Shown here: positions 1 to 5,485 of the stretch, piece by piece
How the letters are laid out: every line of letters starts with the position of its first letter
How positions within the stretch are numbered: position 1 is the first letter of the stretch
From: an uncultured Eubacteriales bacterium
Lineage (GTDB): Bacteria > Bacillota > Clostridia > Oscillospirales > Oscillospiraceae
Assembly (NCBI GenBank): GCA_900549705.1
Contig: URPI01000129.1
Span: forward strand, 1-6,076
Direction: 5' to 3'
DNA: 6,076 bases
Translations under genes and position numbers: made by a program
Notes under the pieces: model-generated
Told to the model about the DNA's origin: nothing
What the model saw: the letters and a program-made list of their open reading frames with translations, nothing else
Database searches by the model: none

Positions 1-11
1 TCTTCCGATCT
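1..11. other. Residual Illumina adapter at left contig end
   Basis: The first 11 bases, TCTTCCGATCT, are identical to the 3' end of the standard Illumina adapter. The reverse complement of the same adapter is found at the other end of the window. The spoVAE reading frame resumes with a good family match from base 12, so these bases are most likely library sequence and not genomic. They should be trimmed before any comparison. Confidence 0.9.
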
Positions 12-287
12 CCCGCCCGGATTCTGGTGGGATATGTGGTAACCGGTGTCATTCTGGGGGCGTTGGGGCTGTATCAGCCCATCATTGACTTTGCCGGGGC
101 AGGAGCCTCCGTTCCGCTGACCGGCTTTGGGGCAACGCTTGCCAAGGGCGTGAAGGATGCCATTGGGGAGCAGGGTCCCCTGGGCATTCTCACCGGCGGA
201 TTGAAAGCCACCGCCGGGGGCATCACCGCCGCCATCGTTTTTGGACTTCTTGCGGGAATTTTGTTCAAACCCAAGGATAAGGCCTGA
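12..287 (+). CDS. spoVAE: Stage V sporulation protein AE (SpoVAE), 5'-truncated
   Basis: This is the C-terminal 91 residues of a small integral membrane subunit of the SpoVA channel. The channel moves calcium-dipicolinate into the forespore during sporulation and out during germination. The frame opens with PARILVGYVVTGV, carries the family signature LGLYQPIIDFAGAGASVPLTGFG, continues with GILTGGLKATAGGITAAIVFG, and ends in a short basic tail (FKPKDKA). There are two clear hydrophobic segments, one near the visible start and one near the end. Full-length relatives are about 116 residues, so roughly 25 N-terminal residues are missing because the contig ends here; the GTG at 27 is an internal valine, not a start. 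Other spoVA genes would be expected just upstream. The stop is followed 57 nt later by the Asn/Gln-rich gene on the same strand. Family assignment is confident from the motifs. Confidence 0.93.
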   Translation, partial: PARILVGYVVTGVILGALGLYQPIIDFAGAGASVPLTGFGATLAKGVKDAIGEQGPLGILTGGLKATAGGITAAIVFGLLAGILFKPKDKA

Positions 288-303
288 AAAATGGGGCATT
301 CTA
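275..303 (+). promoter_or_regulatory. Possible sigma-G-type (forespore) promoter
   Basis: GGATA at 275-279, then 17 nt, then CATTCTA at 297-303. The -10 part fits the published Bacillus sigma-G pattern (CATWHTA) at every position. The -35 part matches GMATR at four of five. Spacing is within the 17-18 nt norm. The site overlaps the end and stop codon of spoVAE, and a start about 7 nt downstream would give a short leader containing the Shine-Dalgarno of the small Asn/Gln-rich gene. It would fit a forespore gene, but so short a degenerate motif can occur by chance. Confidence 0.4.
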
Positions 304-344
304 TCTCTGCGGACTTCCGCAACCAAATTTAGGAGGAACCATCC

Positions 345-449
345 ATGAATCACCAGAATAAAAATCAGAGCCAGAATCAGCAGAAGAACCAGGGCGAAAA
401 TCAGAGTCAGAGTCAGAATCAAAACCAGAGCCAACAGTGCCATAAATAA
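345..449 (+). CDS. 34-residue Asn/Gln-rich small protein
   Basis: A short gene reading MNHQNKNQSQNQ at its start and QSQQCHK at its end. Thirteen Gln and eight Asn make up 62% of the residues, with four Ser, arranged mostly as NQ/SQ dipeptides, and one Cys near the C-terminus. The start is well supported by AGGAGGA at 331-337, 7 nt before the ATG. There is no membrane segment and no signal peptide. It lies 57 nt after spoVAE, has a possible sigma-G-like promoter ahead of it, and is closed by a hairpin 16 nt after its stop. Composition recalls gamma-type small acid-soluble spore proteins, which are Gln/Asn-rich amino-acid stores in Bacillus spores, but it is much shorter and no SASP motif is visible, so homology is not claimed. 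A spore-associated role is inference from location. It is unlikely to be a chance frame given the ribosome binding site, repeat pattern and clean stop. Confidence 0.7.
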   Translation: MNHQNKNQSQNQQKNQGENQSQSQNQNQSQQCHK

Positions 450-465
450 CCCATCGGATAGGAAA

Positions 466-496
466 GCGGGGATTCGGTATGCTGCCGAATCCCCGC
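466..496 (+). terminator. Perfect 12-bp hairpin, terminator-like
   Basis: GCGGGGATTCGG at 466-477 pairs perfectly with 485-496 across a 7-nt loop. It begins 16 nt after the stop of the small Asn/Gln-rich gene. Only a weak T-rich stretch (GGTTTGATATT) follows, so it could be a modest intrinsic terminator or an RNA-stabilising 3' stem, with the stronger terminator at 534-576 acting as backup. Confidence 0.6.
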
Positions 497-533
497 CGGT
501 TTGATATTGCCCGAGAAGTGCCCCTCACGGCGC

Positions 534-576
534 AAAAATCCTCCTGCCCGCACATCAAATGCAGGAGGAGGATTTT
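534..576. terminator. Bidirectional intrinsic terminator
   Basis: TCCTCCTGC at 539-547 pairs with 561-569, and an outer AAAATCC/GGATTTT stem continues after a 3-nt bulge on the right arm. The loop is 13 nt. The stem is flanked by an A tract on the left (534-538) and a T tract on the right (573-576), so a T run follows the hairpin on both strands. It sits between converging genes and would stop transcripts from spoVAE and the small gene (plus strand) and from the UPF0210 operon (minus strand). Confidence 0.72.
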
Positions 577-609
577 GTGGAATCAAGAATACACGCTTCA
601 GGCGCTTCG

Positions 610-770
610 GGAACCCCTGATTAAATCGACAAGAGCTGGCAACGAGAGATTTTGTTCTCAGGCGAGGTTTGGAAAAGGGAGGAATACTGTATGTATTTCC
701 CGTTTTTCAAACTGATGCCTGGGGGCAACAGATCCGTTGTCCAACCGCAGACGATTTATTCAGAGTTTCC
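610..770. mobile_element. 161-bp palindromic MITE-like fold-back element
   Basis: The whole stretch is one long imperfect palindrome centred at base 690. The outer 54-nt arms (610-663 and 717-770) align without gaps at 34 of 54 positions as an inverted repeat. The terminal 21 nt (610-630 versus 750-770) match at 17, with GATTTA/TAAATC-type cores. Inner stems are 667-676/703-712, 677-680/698-701 and 683-687/693-697 around the loop TGTAT. The ends, GGAA-C-CTGA-TAAATCG, resemble IS5-group termini such as IS903, but this comparison is from memory. There is no open reading frame of substance, so mobility would need a transposase elsewhere. No target-site duplication was found next to the ends. A conserved structured RNA or REP-like repeat is the main alternative. 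The rest of the gene-free interval 450-770 holds only the two hairpins listed separately. Confidence 0.6.
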
Positions 771-2129
771 TTAGTTCTTCAGGCTTTGCAGGGGCGCAGG
801 GATTCTGCCGCCGCGGGCGACAAAGGCTTCGCTGCCCTCGCTGTGCAGAGGCATCACAGGGGCGCTGCCCAGCAGACCGCCCAGCTCAATCATATCCCCC
901 ACCTGTTTGCCCAGGGCGGGAATAATGCGGACGGCGGTGGTCTTGGTATTAACCATGCCAATGGCTGCCTCGTCGGCAATGATGGCGGAAATGGTTGCGG
1001 CGCTGGTATCACCGGGGACGGCAATCATGTCTAGACCCACGGAGCAAACGCAGGTCATGGCTTCCAGCTTGTCCAGCACCAGGGTGCCCCGCTGGGCGGC
1101 GGCAATCATGCCCTCGTCCTCGGACACCGGGATAAACGCACCGGACAGGCCGCCCACATGGTTGGAGGCCATCACGCCGCCCTTTTTGACTGCGTCATTC
1201 AGCAGCGCCAGAGCGGCAGTAGTACCATGGGTACCGCAGACCTCCAAGCCCATTTCTTCCAGAATCCGCGCCACGCTGTCGCCCACCGCCGGGGTGGGTG
1301 CCAGGCTCAGATCCACAATGCCGAAGGGCACGCCCAGGCGGCGGGAGGCCTCCACGCCCACCAGCTGCCCCATCCGGGTGACCTGGAAGGCGGTCTTCTT
1401 GATGGTTTCTGCCACCACGTCAAAGGGCTGCCCCTTGACCTTTTGCAGCGCATGGTACACAACACCGGGGCCGGACACGCCCACATTGATGACGCACTCC
1501 GGCTCACCGACACCGTGGAACGCACCTGCCATAAAGGGGTTATCCTCCACTGCGTTGGCAAATACCACCAGCTTGGCACAGCCCATGCAGCCGTTGTCCT
1601 CGGTCAGTGCGGCGGTTTTTTTGATGATGCGTCCCATTTCTGCCACGGCATCCATGTTGATGCCCGCCTTGGTGGAGCCAACATTGACGCTGGCGCACAC
1701 CCGCTCAGTGGCAGCCAGTGCCTCGGGGATGGAGCGAATCAGCTTCCAGTCGCCGGTGGTAGCGCCCTTCTGCACCAGGGCAGAAAAGCCGCCGATGAAG
1801 TTCACGCCGCAGGTCTTGGCAGCGGCATCCAGCGTCTTTGCAATCTCCACATAACTGTCGGTCTGGCAAGCGCCCGCAACCAGGGCAATGGGGGTGACGG
1901 AAATCCGCTTGTTGACAATGGGAATGCCAAACTCCGCTTCAATCTCCTCACCCACCGACACCAGATTTTTTGCAAGCCGGGTGATTTTATTGTAAATTTT
2001 CTCACAGCAGGCGCTCAAATCCGGATCACAGCAGTCCAGCAGACTGATGCCCATGGTAATGGTGCGGATGTCCAGATGCTGCTGCTCAATCATGGCCTGG
2101 GTCTCTAAAATATCGTTTTGATTCAGCAT
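771..2129 (-). CDS. UPF0210 / DUF711 family protein (PFL-like fold)
   Basis: A 452-residue cytosolic protein of the UPF0210 (DUF711, 'PFL family') group, whose usual length is about 450. Family landmarks in order: ITMGISLLDCCDPD (about 24-37), GIPIVNKRISVTPIAL (68-83), the Cys motif GCMGCAKL (about 180), NPFMAGAFHGVGEPE, GVSGPGVV, and the C-terminal RGGRIPAPLQSLKN. A solved relative has a pyruvate formate-lyase-like barrel, but no enzymatic activity is established; function is unknown. Start ATG is preceded by GAGGAAA (2134-2140), which abuts the TGA of the upstream ACT gene; only 9 nt separate the two genes. It is the last gene of the Dabb-ACT-UPF0210 operon. The N-terminal CCDPDLSACC segment has four cysteines. 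The fold-back element at 610-770 begins on the base right after the TAA stop, so its normal terminator is now some 195 nt away. Confidence 0.93.
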   Translation of the reverse strand: MLNQNDILETQAMIEQQHLDIRTITMGISLLDCCDPDLSACCEKIYNKITRLAKNLVSVGEEIEAEFGIPIVNKRISVTPIALVAGACQTDSYVEIAKTLDAAAKTCGVNFIGGFSALVQKGATTGDWKLIRSIPEALAATERVCASVNVGSTKAGINMDAVAEMGRIIKKTAALTEDNGCMGCAKLVVFANAVEDNPFMAGAFHGVGEPECVINVGVSGPGVVYHALQKVKGQPFDVVAETIKKTAFQVTRMGQLVGVEASRRLGVPFGIVDLSLAPTPAVGDSVARILEEMGLEVCGTHGTTAALALLNDAVKKGGVMASNHVGGLSGAFIPVSEDEGMIAAAQRGTLVLDKLEAMTCVCSVGLDMIAVPGDTSAATISAIIADEAAIGMVNTKTTAVRIIPALGKQVGDMIELGGLLGSAPVMPLHSEGSEAFVARGGRIPAPLQSLKN

Positions 2130-2138
2130 ATCGTTTCC

Positions 2139-2408
2139 TCAAACCCGGTGCATGGCCTGGAAAATGTCCTCGCGCTGGACGCGGATGGACAGCCCCATTT
2201 CTTGCCCGGCCGCATCCATCTGCTTTGCCAGATCGCCAACGGAGACATTGCATTCACTCACATCGGTGACCATCATCATGGTGAAGTAGCCCTGCATGAC
2301 GGTCTGGCTGATATCCATGACGTTGACGTTATATTGAGCGAGTTTCGTACAGACGGAGGCAATGATGCCAACCCGGTCTTTGCCCACAACGGTTACAATT
2401 GCTTTCAT
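2139..2408 (-). CDS. UPF0237 ACT-domain protein
   Basis: An 89-residue protein consisting of a single ACT domain, a ligand-binding regulatory fold (beta-alpha-beta-beta-alpha-beta) usually found as dimers. The N-terminal MKAIVTVVGKDRVGIIA with the G-x-D-x-V-G-I turn is the classic ACT signature, followed by LAQYNVNVMDISQTVMQGYFTMMM in the second and third strands. The length matches the stand-alone UPF0237 family (about 90). Such proteins are regularly encoded next to UPF0210, as here, which suggests that it senses a small molecule for, or forms a complex with, that protein; the ligand is not known. AAGGAGA at 2419-2425 lies 10 nt before the ATG and overlaps the TAA of the Dabb gene, so expression is probably coupled along the operon. 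Confidence 0.93.
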   Translation of the reverse strand: MKAIVTVVGKDRVGIIASVCTKLAQYNVNVMDISQTVMQGYFTMMMVTDVSECNVSVGDLAKQMDAAGQEMGLSIRVQREDIFQAMHRV

Positions 2409-2423
2409 ATGGCAGCTTTCTCC

Positions 2424-2708
2424 TTACAGCTCATAGTCGGCAGCCACGCGGCTGTCCAGCAGGTGAAAGAAATGGGTTTTGGCCTCTTGGTGGAGGGGAT
2501 GGACAGCATAGTTCTCCAGCGCCTCTCTGCTTTCAAACTCAGAGTACAGCGCATAATCCATGCCGCCGCTGTAGGCCTGACGAACCTCCAGATGCTTCAG
2601 TCCCGGGATTTTGCCTACCAGGGGTTCCAGCACGGATGCAATCATTTTAATGGTGGGTTCCTTCTCCACACCGTCTTTGAGGGTGTAAAGCACAATGTGT
2701 TTGACCAT
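2424..2708 (-). CDS. Dabb (stress-responsive alpha/beta barrel) domain protein
   Basis: A 94-residue single-domain protein. The opening MVKHIVLYTLKDG, the central LKHLEVRQAY and the later YALYSEFESREALENYAVHPLHQE are typical of the Dabb family (PF07876), a dimeric ferredoxin-like fold of about 95-100 residues. Members range from plant stress proteins to small enzymes and bacterial proteins of unknown role; no catalytic assignment is made. The start is supported by AAAGGAGC (2721-2728), a somewhat long 12 nt before the ATG. It is the first gene of a minus-strand operon with the UPF0237 and UPF0210 genes, 15 nt before the ACT start. The 95 nt between it and the upstream terminator must hold the promoter, but no convincing -35/-10 pair was found there. 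Confidence 0.9.
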   Translation of the reverse strand: MVKHIVLYTLKDGVEKEPTIKMIASVLEPLVGKIPGLKHLEVRQAYSGGMDYALYSEFESREALENYAVHPLHQEAKTHFFHLLDSRVAADYEL

Positions 2709-2803
2709 GGTGATAACCTAGCTCCTTTCGGTGATTGTCCTCCTGCCTTCCGGATTTGAATATGTCACCGGAAAACCAGGAGTGCAGCGACTCTGCGCCA
2801 CTT

Positions 2804-2837
2804 AAAAAACCGGGACAGTGCATACACTGCCCCGGTT
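2804..2837 (-). terminator. Intrinsic terminator after ispH-rpsA
   Basis: Arms 2808-2820 and 2825-2837 pair over 12 of 13 positions (one A-C mismatch) with the 4-nt loop CATA, and on the minus strand the stem is followed at once by six T residues (2809-2804). It starts 16 nt after the TAA of the fusion gene and closes the sigma-like/cmk/ispH-rpsA transcript, insulating the downstream Dabb operon. Confidence 0.92.
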
Positions 2838-2852
2838 CGTTACGGAGTGATA

Positions 2853-4790
2853 TTACTCAGCGTCCTCGGGGTTCTGCTCCAGCAGAGCGCGGATGGACAG
2901 AGAAATGCGCTTGTTCTCGCCGATGTCGGTGATCATCACCTTGACAACCTGACCCTCGGACAGAACATCCTCGGGCTTGCCGATGCGGCGGTCAGAAATC
3001 TGGGAGATGTGGATCAGGCCGTCAACGCCGGGCAGAATCTCTGCGAAAGCGCCGAAGGTCATCAGCTTGACAATCTTGGCTTCCACCACGTCGCCAACGC
3101 TGTACTTGCTCATGAACTGATTCCAGGGGTTCATCTCGTCGGTCTTGTAGCCCAGGGAAATCTTGTGCTTCTCGGGGTCGAAGGAAATGACGTAAACGTC
3201 AATCTCGTCGCCAACCTTGACAACCTCTGCGGGGTTCTTGATGTGGTTCCAGCTCAGCTCGGAAACATGAACCATGCCGTCCACGCCGCCGATGTCCACA
3301 AATGCGCCGTAGGAAGTCAGGGACTTCACAACGCCGTGGTACTTCTTGCCCACTTCAATCTCGCTCCAGATCTTCTCCTGAGCGGCCTTGCGCTGCTCGG
3401 AAGTGACGGCGCGGATGGAGCCGATGGCACGGCGGCGGGCACGGTTGACCTCGGTAATCTTCAGCTGGACGTGCTTGCCAACCATGGCAGCCATATCGCC
3501 GCCCTTGGCAACGCCGGACTGAGAAGCGGGGATAAACACGCGGACACCCTTGACATTGGCAACCAGGCCGCCCTTGTTCTCCTCGGTGATAACGGCATCA
3601 ATGGTGGTCTTGTTTTCCACATAGTCAGCCATTTCGTCCCAAACCTTCAGGCCGTCCAGCTTCTTCTTGGACAGCTGCACGGTGCCCTCCTGGTCGTTGA
3701 CGCGAACAACGAAAACCTCGATTTCATCGCCAACCTTCAGAATGTCCTCGGGCTTCACAGAAGGATCGGTGCTGACTTCATCATAGGGAATGTAGCCAGC
3801 GTGCTTGGTGCCCAGATCAACCTGGATTTCGGTGTTGCCGATACCGGTAACGGTTCCAATGACCTTATCTCCTGTATTTAAAGTTTTGATGGACTGCTCG
3901 AGAAGCTCGGCGAAGTTCTCCTCCTGTACAGCCTCAACATTGGTAATTTCGCTCATAGTCTTGTTGACCTCCTTTATAATCCACGCCGGTGTTGACGCAC
4001 CAGCAGTGATTCCAACATCAGATACACCGCAAAAGTCCTGGGGGTTCAGCTCACCGGCATTGTCCACCAGATAGACGCGATTGCAGTGTTCCCGGCAAAT
4101 CATCGCAAGACGGCCTGTGTTGGAACTTTTGAGATCTCCTACAACGACCATTGCTTCACATCTTTGACTCAGTTCGGATGCTTCCCTTTGCCTACACTCT
4201 GTTGCTCTACATATTGTATCAAATTTTTGCAAGTAAGTAAACTGTTTTTTTGCATAATTGACGCATTTTTTCCACAAAATTTCTGTGGACGTTGTTTGTG
4301 AAACCATACAAACTGGCAAATCCGGGGGGACATTCTCCTCCTGAACCCATTTTTCCATGGCTTCCACATTTTCAAACACCCGGCAGTTCGTACACCACCC
4401 GGCAATGCCCTCCACCTCCGGGTGGGTCGGGGTGCCGATGATGATGGGGAGCTTCCCCTCCGCCTCTGCCTGCGCCACCAGCTTATGAATCCGCTTGACA
4501 AAGGGACAGGTAGCATCCACGATGTTCGCCCCCGTGGCTTCCAGATGCCGGTAAACATCCCGGCTGACACCGTGGGAGCGGATGATAACCGTGTCCCCCG
4601 CCCCGGCTTCCTCCGGCGTGTCAATCACCCGGACACCCATCTGCCGGAAGCGCTCCACCACATGGCGGTTGTGGATAATAGGCCCCAGGGTCAGCGTCCG
4701 GCAGCCCTGGCGAGCTGCCGTTTCCACCAGCTCCACCGCTCGGCTGACACCGAAGCAGAAGCCGGCACTTTTTGCAACCGTAACTCCCAT
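2853..4790 (-). CDS. ispH-rpsA: IspH-ribosomal protein S1 fusion (HMBPP reductase / S1)
   Basis: A 645-residue fusion of a kind known in Clostridia. Residues 1-278 are IspH, the 4Fe-4S enzyme that reduces HMBPP to IPP and DMAPP in the last step of the MEP isoprenoid pathway. The three cluster cysteines are present (C12 in AGFCFG, C95 in DATCP, C194 in TICRAT), as are substrate-pocket residues H40, H73 (RSHG), H123 and E125 (PTHPEVEG), T166 (SQTT), S222-S223-N224 and S266 (TAGASTP). Residues 305-375, 393-460, 478-547 and 563-633 form four S1 RNA-binding domains; the last two are the most canonical (YGAFVDIGGVDGMVHVSELS, FGAFAEILPGVDGLIHISQIS). The S1 part probably binds mRNA on the 30S subunit, as in other low-S1-copy Firmicutes. 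The start overlaps the cmk stop as TGATG, so translation is likely coupled. M279 has its own strong Shine-Dalgarno (see 3954-3975). Residues 160-225 are encoded by an unusually AT-rich patch. Confidence 0.95.
   Translation of the reverse strand: MGVTVAKSAGFCFGVSRAVELVETAARQGCRTLTLGPIIHNRHVVERFRQMGVRVIDTPEEAGAGDTVIIRSHGVSRDVYRHLEATGANIVDATCPFVKRIHKLVAQAEAEGKLPIIIGTPTHPEVEGIAGWCTNCRVFENVEAMEKWVQEENVPPDLPVCMVSQTTSTEILWKKCVNYAKKQFTYLQKFDTICRATECRQREASELSQRCEAMVVVGDLKSSNTGRLAMICREHCNRVYLVDNAGELNPQDFCGVSDVGITAGASTPAWIIKEVNKTMSEITNVEAVQEENFAELLEQSIKTLNTGDKVIGTVTGIGNTEIQVDLGTKHAGYIPYDEVSTDPSVKPEDILKVGDEIEVFVVRVNDQEGTVQLSKKKLDGLKVWDEMADYVENKTTIDAVITEENKGGLVANVKGVRVFIPASQSGVAKGGDMAAMVGKHVQLKITEVNRARRRAIGSIRAVTSEQRKAAQEKIWSEIEVGKKYHGVVKSLTSYGAFVDIGGVDGMVHVSELSWNHIKNPAEVVKVGDEIDVYVISFDPEKHKISLGYKTDEMNPWNQFMSKYSVGDVVEAKIVKLMTFGAFAEILPGVDGLIHISQISDRRIGKPEDVLSEGQVVKVMITDIGENKRISLSIRALLEQNPEDAE
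3954..3975 (-). promoter_or_regulatory. Internal Shine-Dalgarno and ATG for stand-alone S1
   Basis: On the minus strand AAAGGAGGT (3975-3967) is a full match to the anti-Shine-Dalgarno core. Ten nt later comes the in-frame ATG of M279 (3956-3954). M279 opens MSEITNVEAVQEENFAELLE, the kind of N-terminus seen on free clostridial S1 proteins, exactly at the IspH/S1 junction. The same bases encode Lys-Glu-Val, which is common at the end of IspH, so part of the match may be coding constraint. If used, it would give a 367-residue S1 protein with all four S1 domains. Confidence 0.6.
4213..4241 (-). promoter_or_regulatory. Possible sigma-A promoter inside ispH
   Basis: On the minus strand TTTACT (4241-4236), a 17-nt spacer, then TACAAT (4218-4213), which is one base from the consensus -10. 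A TG at 4221-4220 gives an extended -10 (TGATACAAT). It lies in an AT-rich patch within an otherwise GC-rich gene. Initiation near 4206 would give an RNA with about 250 nt of leader before the internal S1 start at 3956. AT-rich DNA produces such matches more easily, so this is a candidate only. Confidence 0.45.
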
Positions 4791-5464
4791 CAGCCGACCT
4801 TCTGCGCCACAATGTCCTTGAGCTTTTCCAGCACTTCCTCAATGGTCATATCGGAGGTATCCACCTTGATGCTGTCCCGGGACATTTTCAGCGGCGCAAT
4901 CTCCCGGTGGGTATCCTGGTAATCCCGCTGCTGAATATCCTTCAGCACCTTGTTGTAATCCACCTTCTGCCCCTTGGCACTCAGCTCATCGCTGCGGCGC
5001 TTTGCCCGCACCTCCGGGGAGGCGGTGAGGAAAATTTTCACCGTTGCATGGGGCAGCACCACCGTGCCGATGTCACGGCCATCCATCACGACATTATTCT
5101 GCTCTGCCAGCTCCCGCTGCATATCCAGCAGCATATCACGGACACAGGCGTGCGCAGAAATCAGGCTGGCCTTCTGGGAAATATCCGGGGTGCGGATGTC
5201 CTTCGTCACATCCATGCCGTTCATCATCATATGCTGAAGGCCGTCTTCGTCATATTCAATTTCCACCGTCAGTTCATCGATGTAGCGGTTCACGCCGTCC
5301 ACATCCTTGGGGCTGACTCCCCACAAATCCATAAAATAGGCCACGGTGCGGTAAATTGCACCGGTATCCACATAGCGGTAGCCCAGCTCCGCTGCCAGGC
5401 GGCGGGCAATGGTGCTCTTTCCGGCACCGGCGGGGCCGTCAATGGCCACAGAAATAGTTTTCAT
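4790..5464 (-). CDS. cmk: Cytidylate kinase (CMP/dCMP kinase)
   Basis: A 224-residue cytosolic nucleoside monophosphate kinase that phosphorylates CMP and dCMP with ATP, normal in length for the bacterial family. Seen in order: the P-loop GPAGAGKST (10-18), the CMP-site motif DTGAIYR (33-39), the NMP-binding insertion (about 65-100), GRDIGT (129-134), the LID-side Arg cluster (RAKRRSDEL, 153-161), and RDYQDTHR (180-187) with the conserved R, D and D-x-x-R residues. The start codon follows AAAGGGG-like Shine-Dalgarno sequence about 11 nt upstream, in the 21-nt gap after the sigma-like gene. Its TGA shares one base with the ispH ATG. cmk next to ispH and rpsA is a familiar clostridial arrangement; plsC, often found between them, is absent here. 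Confidence 0.96.
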   Translation of the reverse strand: MKTISVAIDGPAGAGKSTIARRLAAELGYRYVDTGAIYRTVAYFMDLWGVSPKDVDGVNRYIDELTVEIEYDEDGLQHMMMNGMDVTKDIRTPDISQKASLISAHACVRDMLLDMQRELAEQNNVVMDGRDIGTVVLPHATVKIFLTASPEVRAKRRSDELSAKGQKVDYNKVLKDIQQRDYQDTHREIAPLKMSRDSIKVDTSDMTIEEVLEKLKDIVAQKVG

Positions 5465-5485
5465 GATTGTGCTGTCCCCTTTTTG

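Noticed and set aside
308..319. Small inverted repeat GCGGA-CT-TCCGC before the NQ-rich gene
   Set aside because: Five base pairs with a 2-nt loop and no T tract; too weak and tight for a terminator or riboswitch call.
596..784. Direct repeat CTTCAGGC at 596-603 and 777-784, each 6 nt outside the ends of the palindromic element
   Set aside because: A target-site duplication should touch the element. The 6-nt gaps on the two sides do not match as inverted repeats, and the right copy is part of the UPF0210 coding sequence. It is likely chance or an older event, so it is not called a duplication.
669..1034. Open frames starting inside the palindromic element and running into the UPF0210 antisense strand
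   Set aside because: No family similarity, and the continuation is antisense to a certain gene. The GGGAGGAATACTGTATG resemblance to an SD-ATG is explained by the loop and stem of the palindrome.
907..2108. Long plus-strand open frames opposite the UPF0210 gene
   Set aside because: They are antisense shadows of a GC-rich gene: low-complexity Ala/Ser/Thr or His/Gly-rich translations, no ribosome binding site, no family resemblance.
2709..2803. Possible promoter (CATATT -10) for the Dabb operon
   Set aside because: No acceptable -35 at normal spacing (CTGCAC at best), so it was left out, although a promoter must exist in this gap.
2847..3881. Long plus-strand open frame opposite the S1 domains (344 codons)
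   Set aside because: The Asn/Leu/Gly/Asp-rich pseudo-repeats mirror the codons of the S1 domains on the other strand. It has no credible start signal, and the minus-strand frame is certain.
4244..4252. In-phase A-AAA-AAA heptamer in ispH (minus strand), a possible slippery site
   Set aside because: The full-length frame encodes a complete, motif-perfect IspH-S1 protein, and no shifted product or downstream stimulatory structure of interest was seen.
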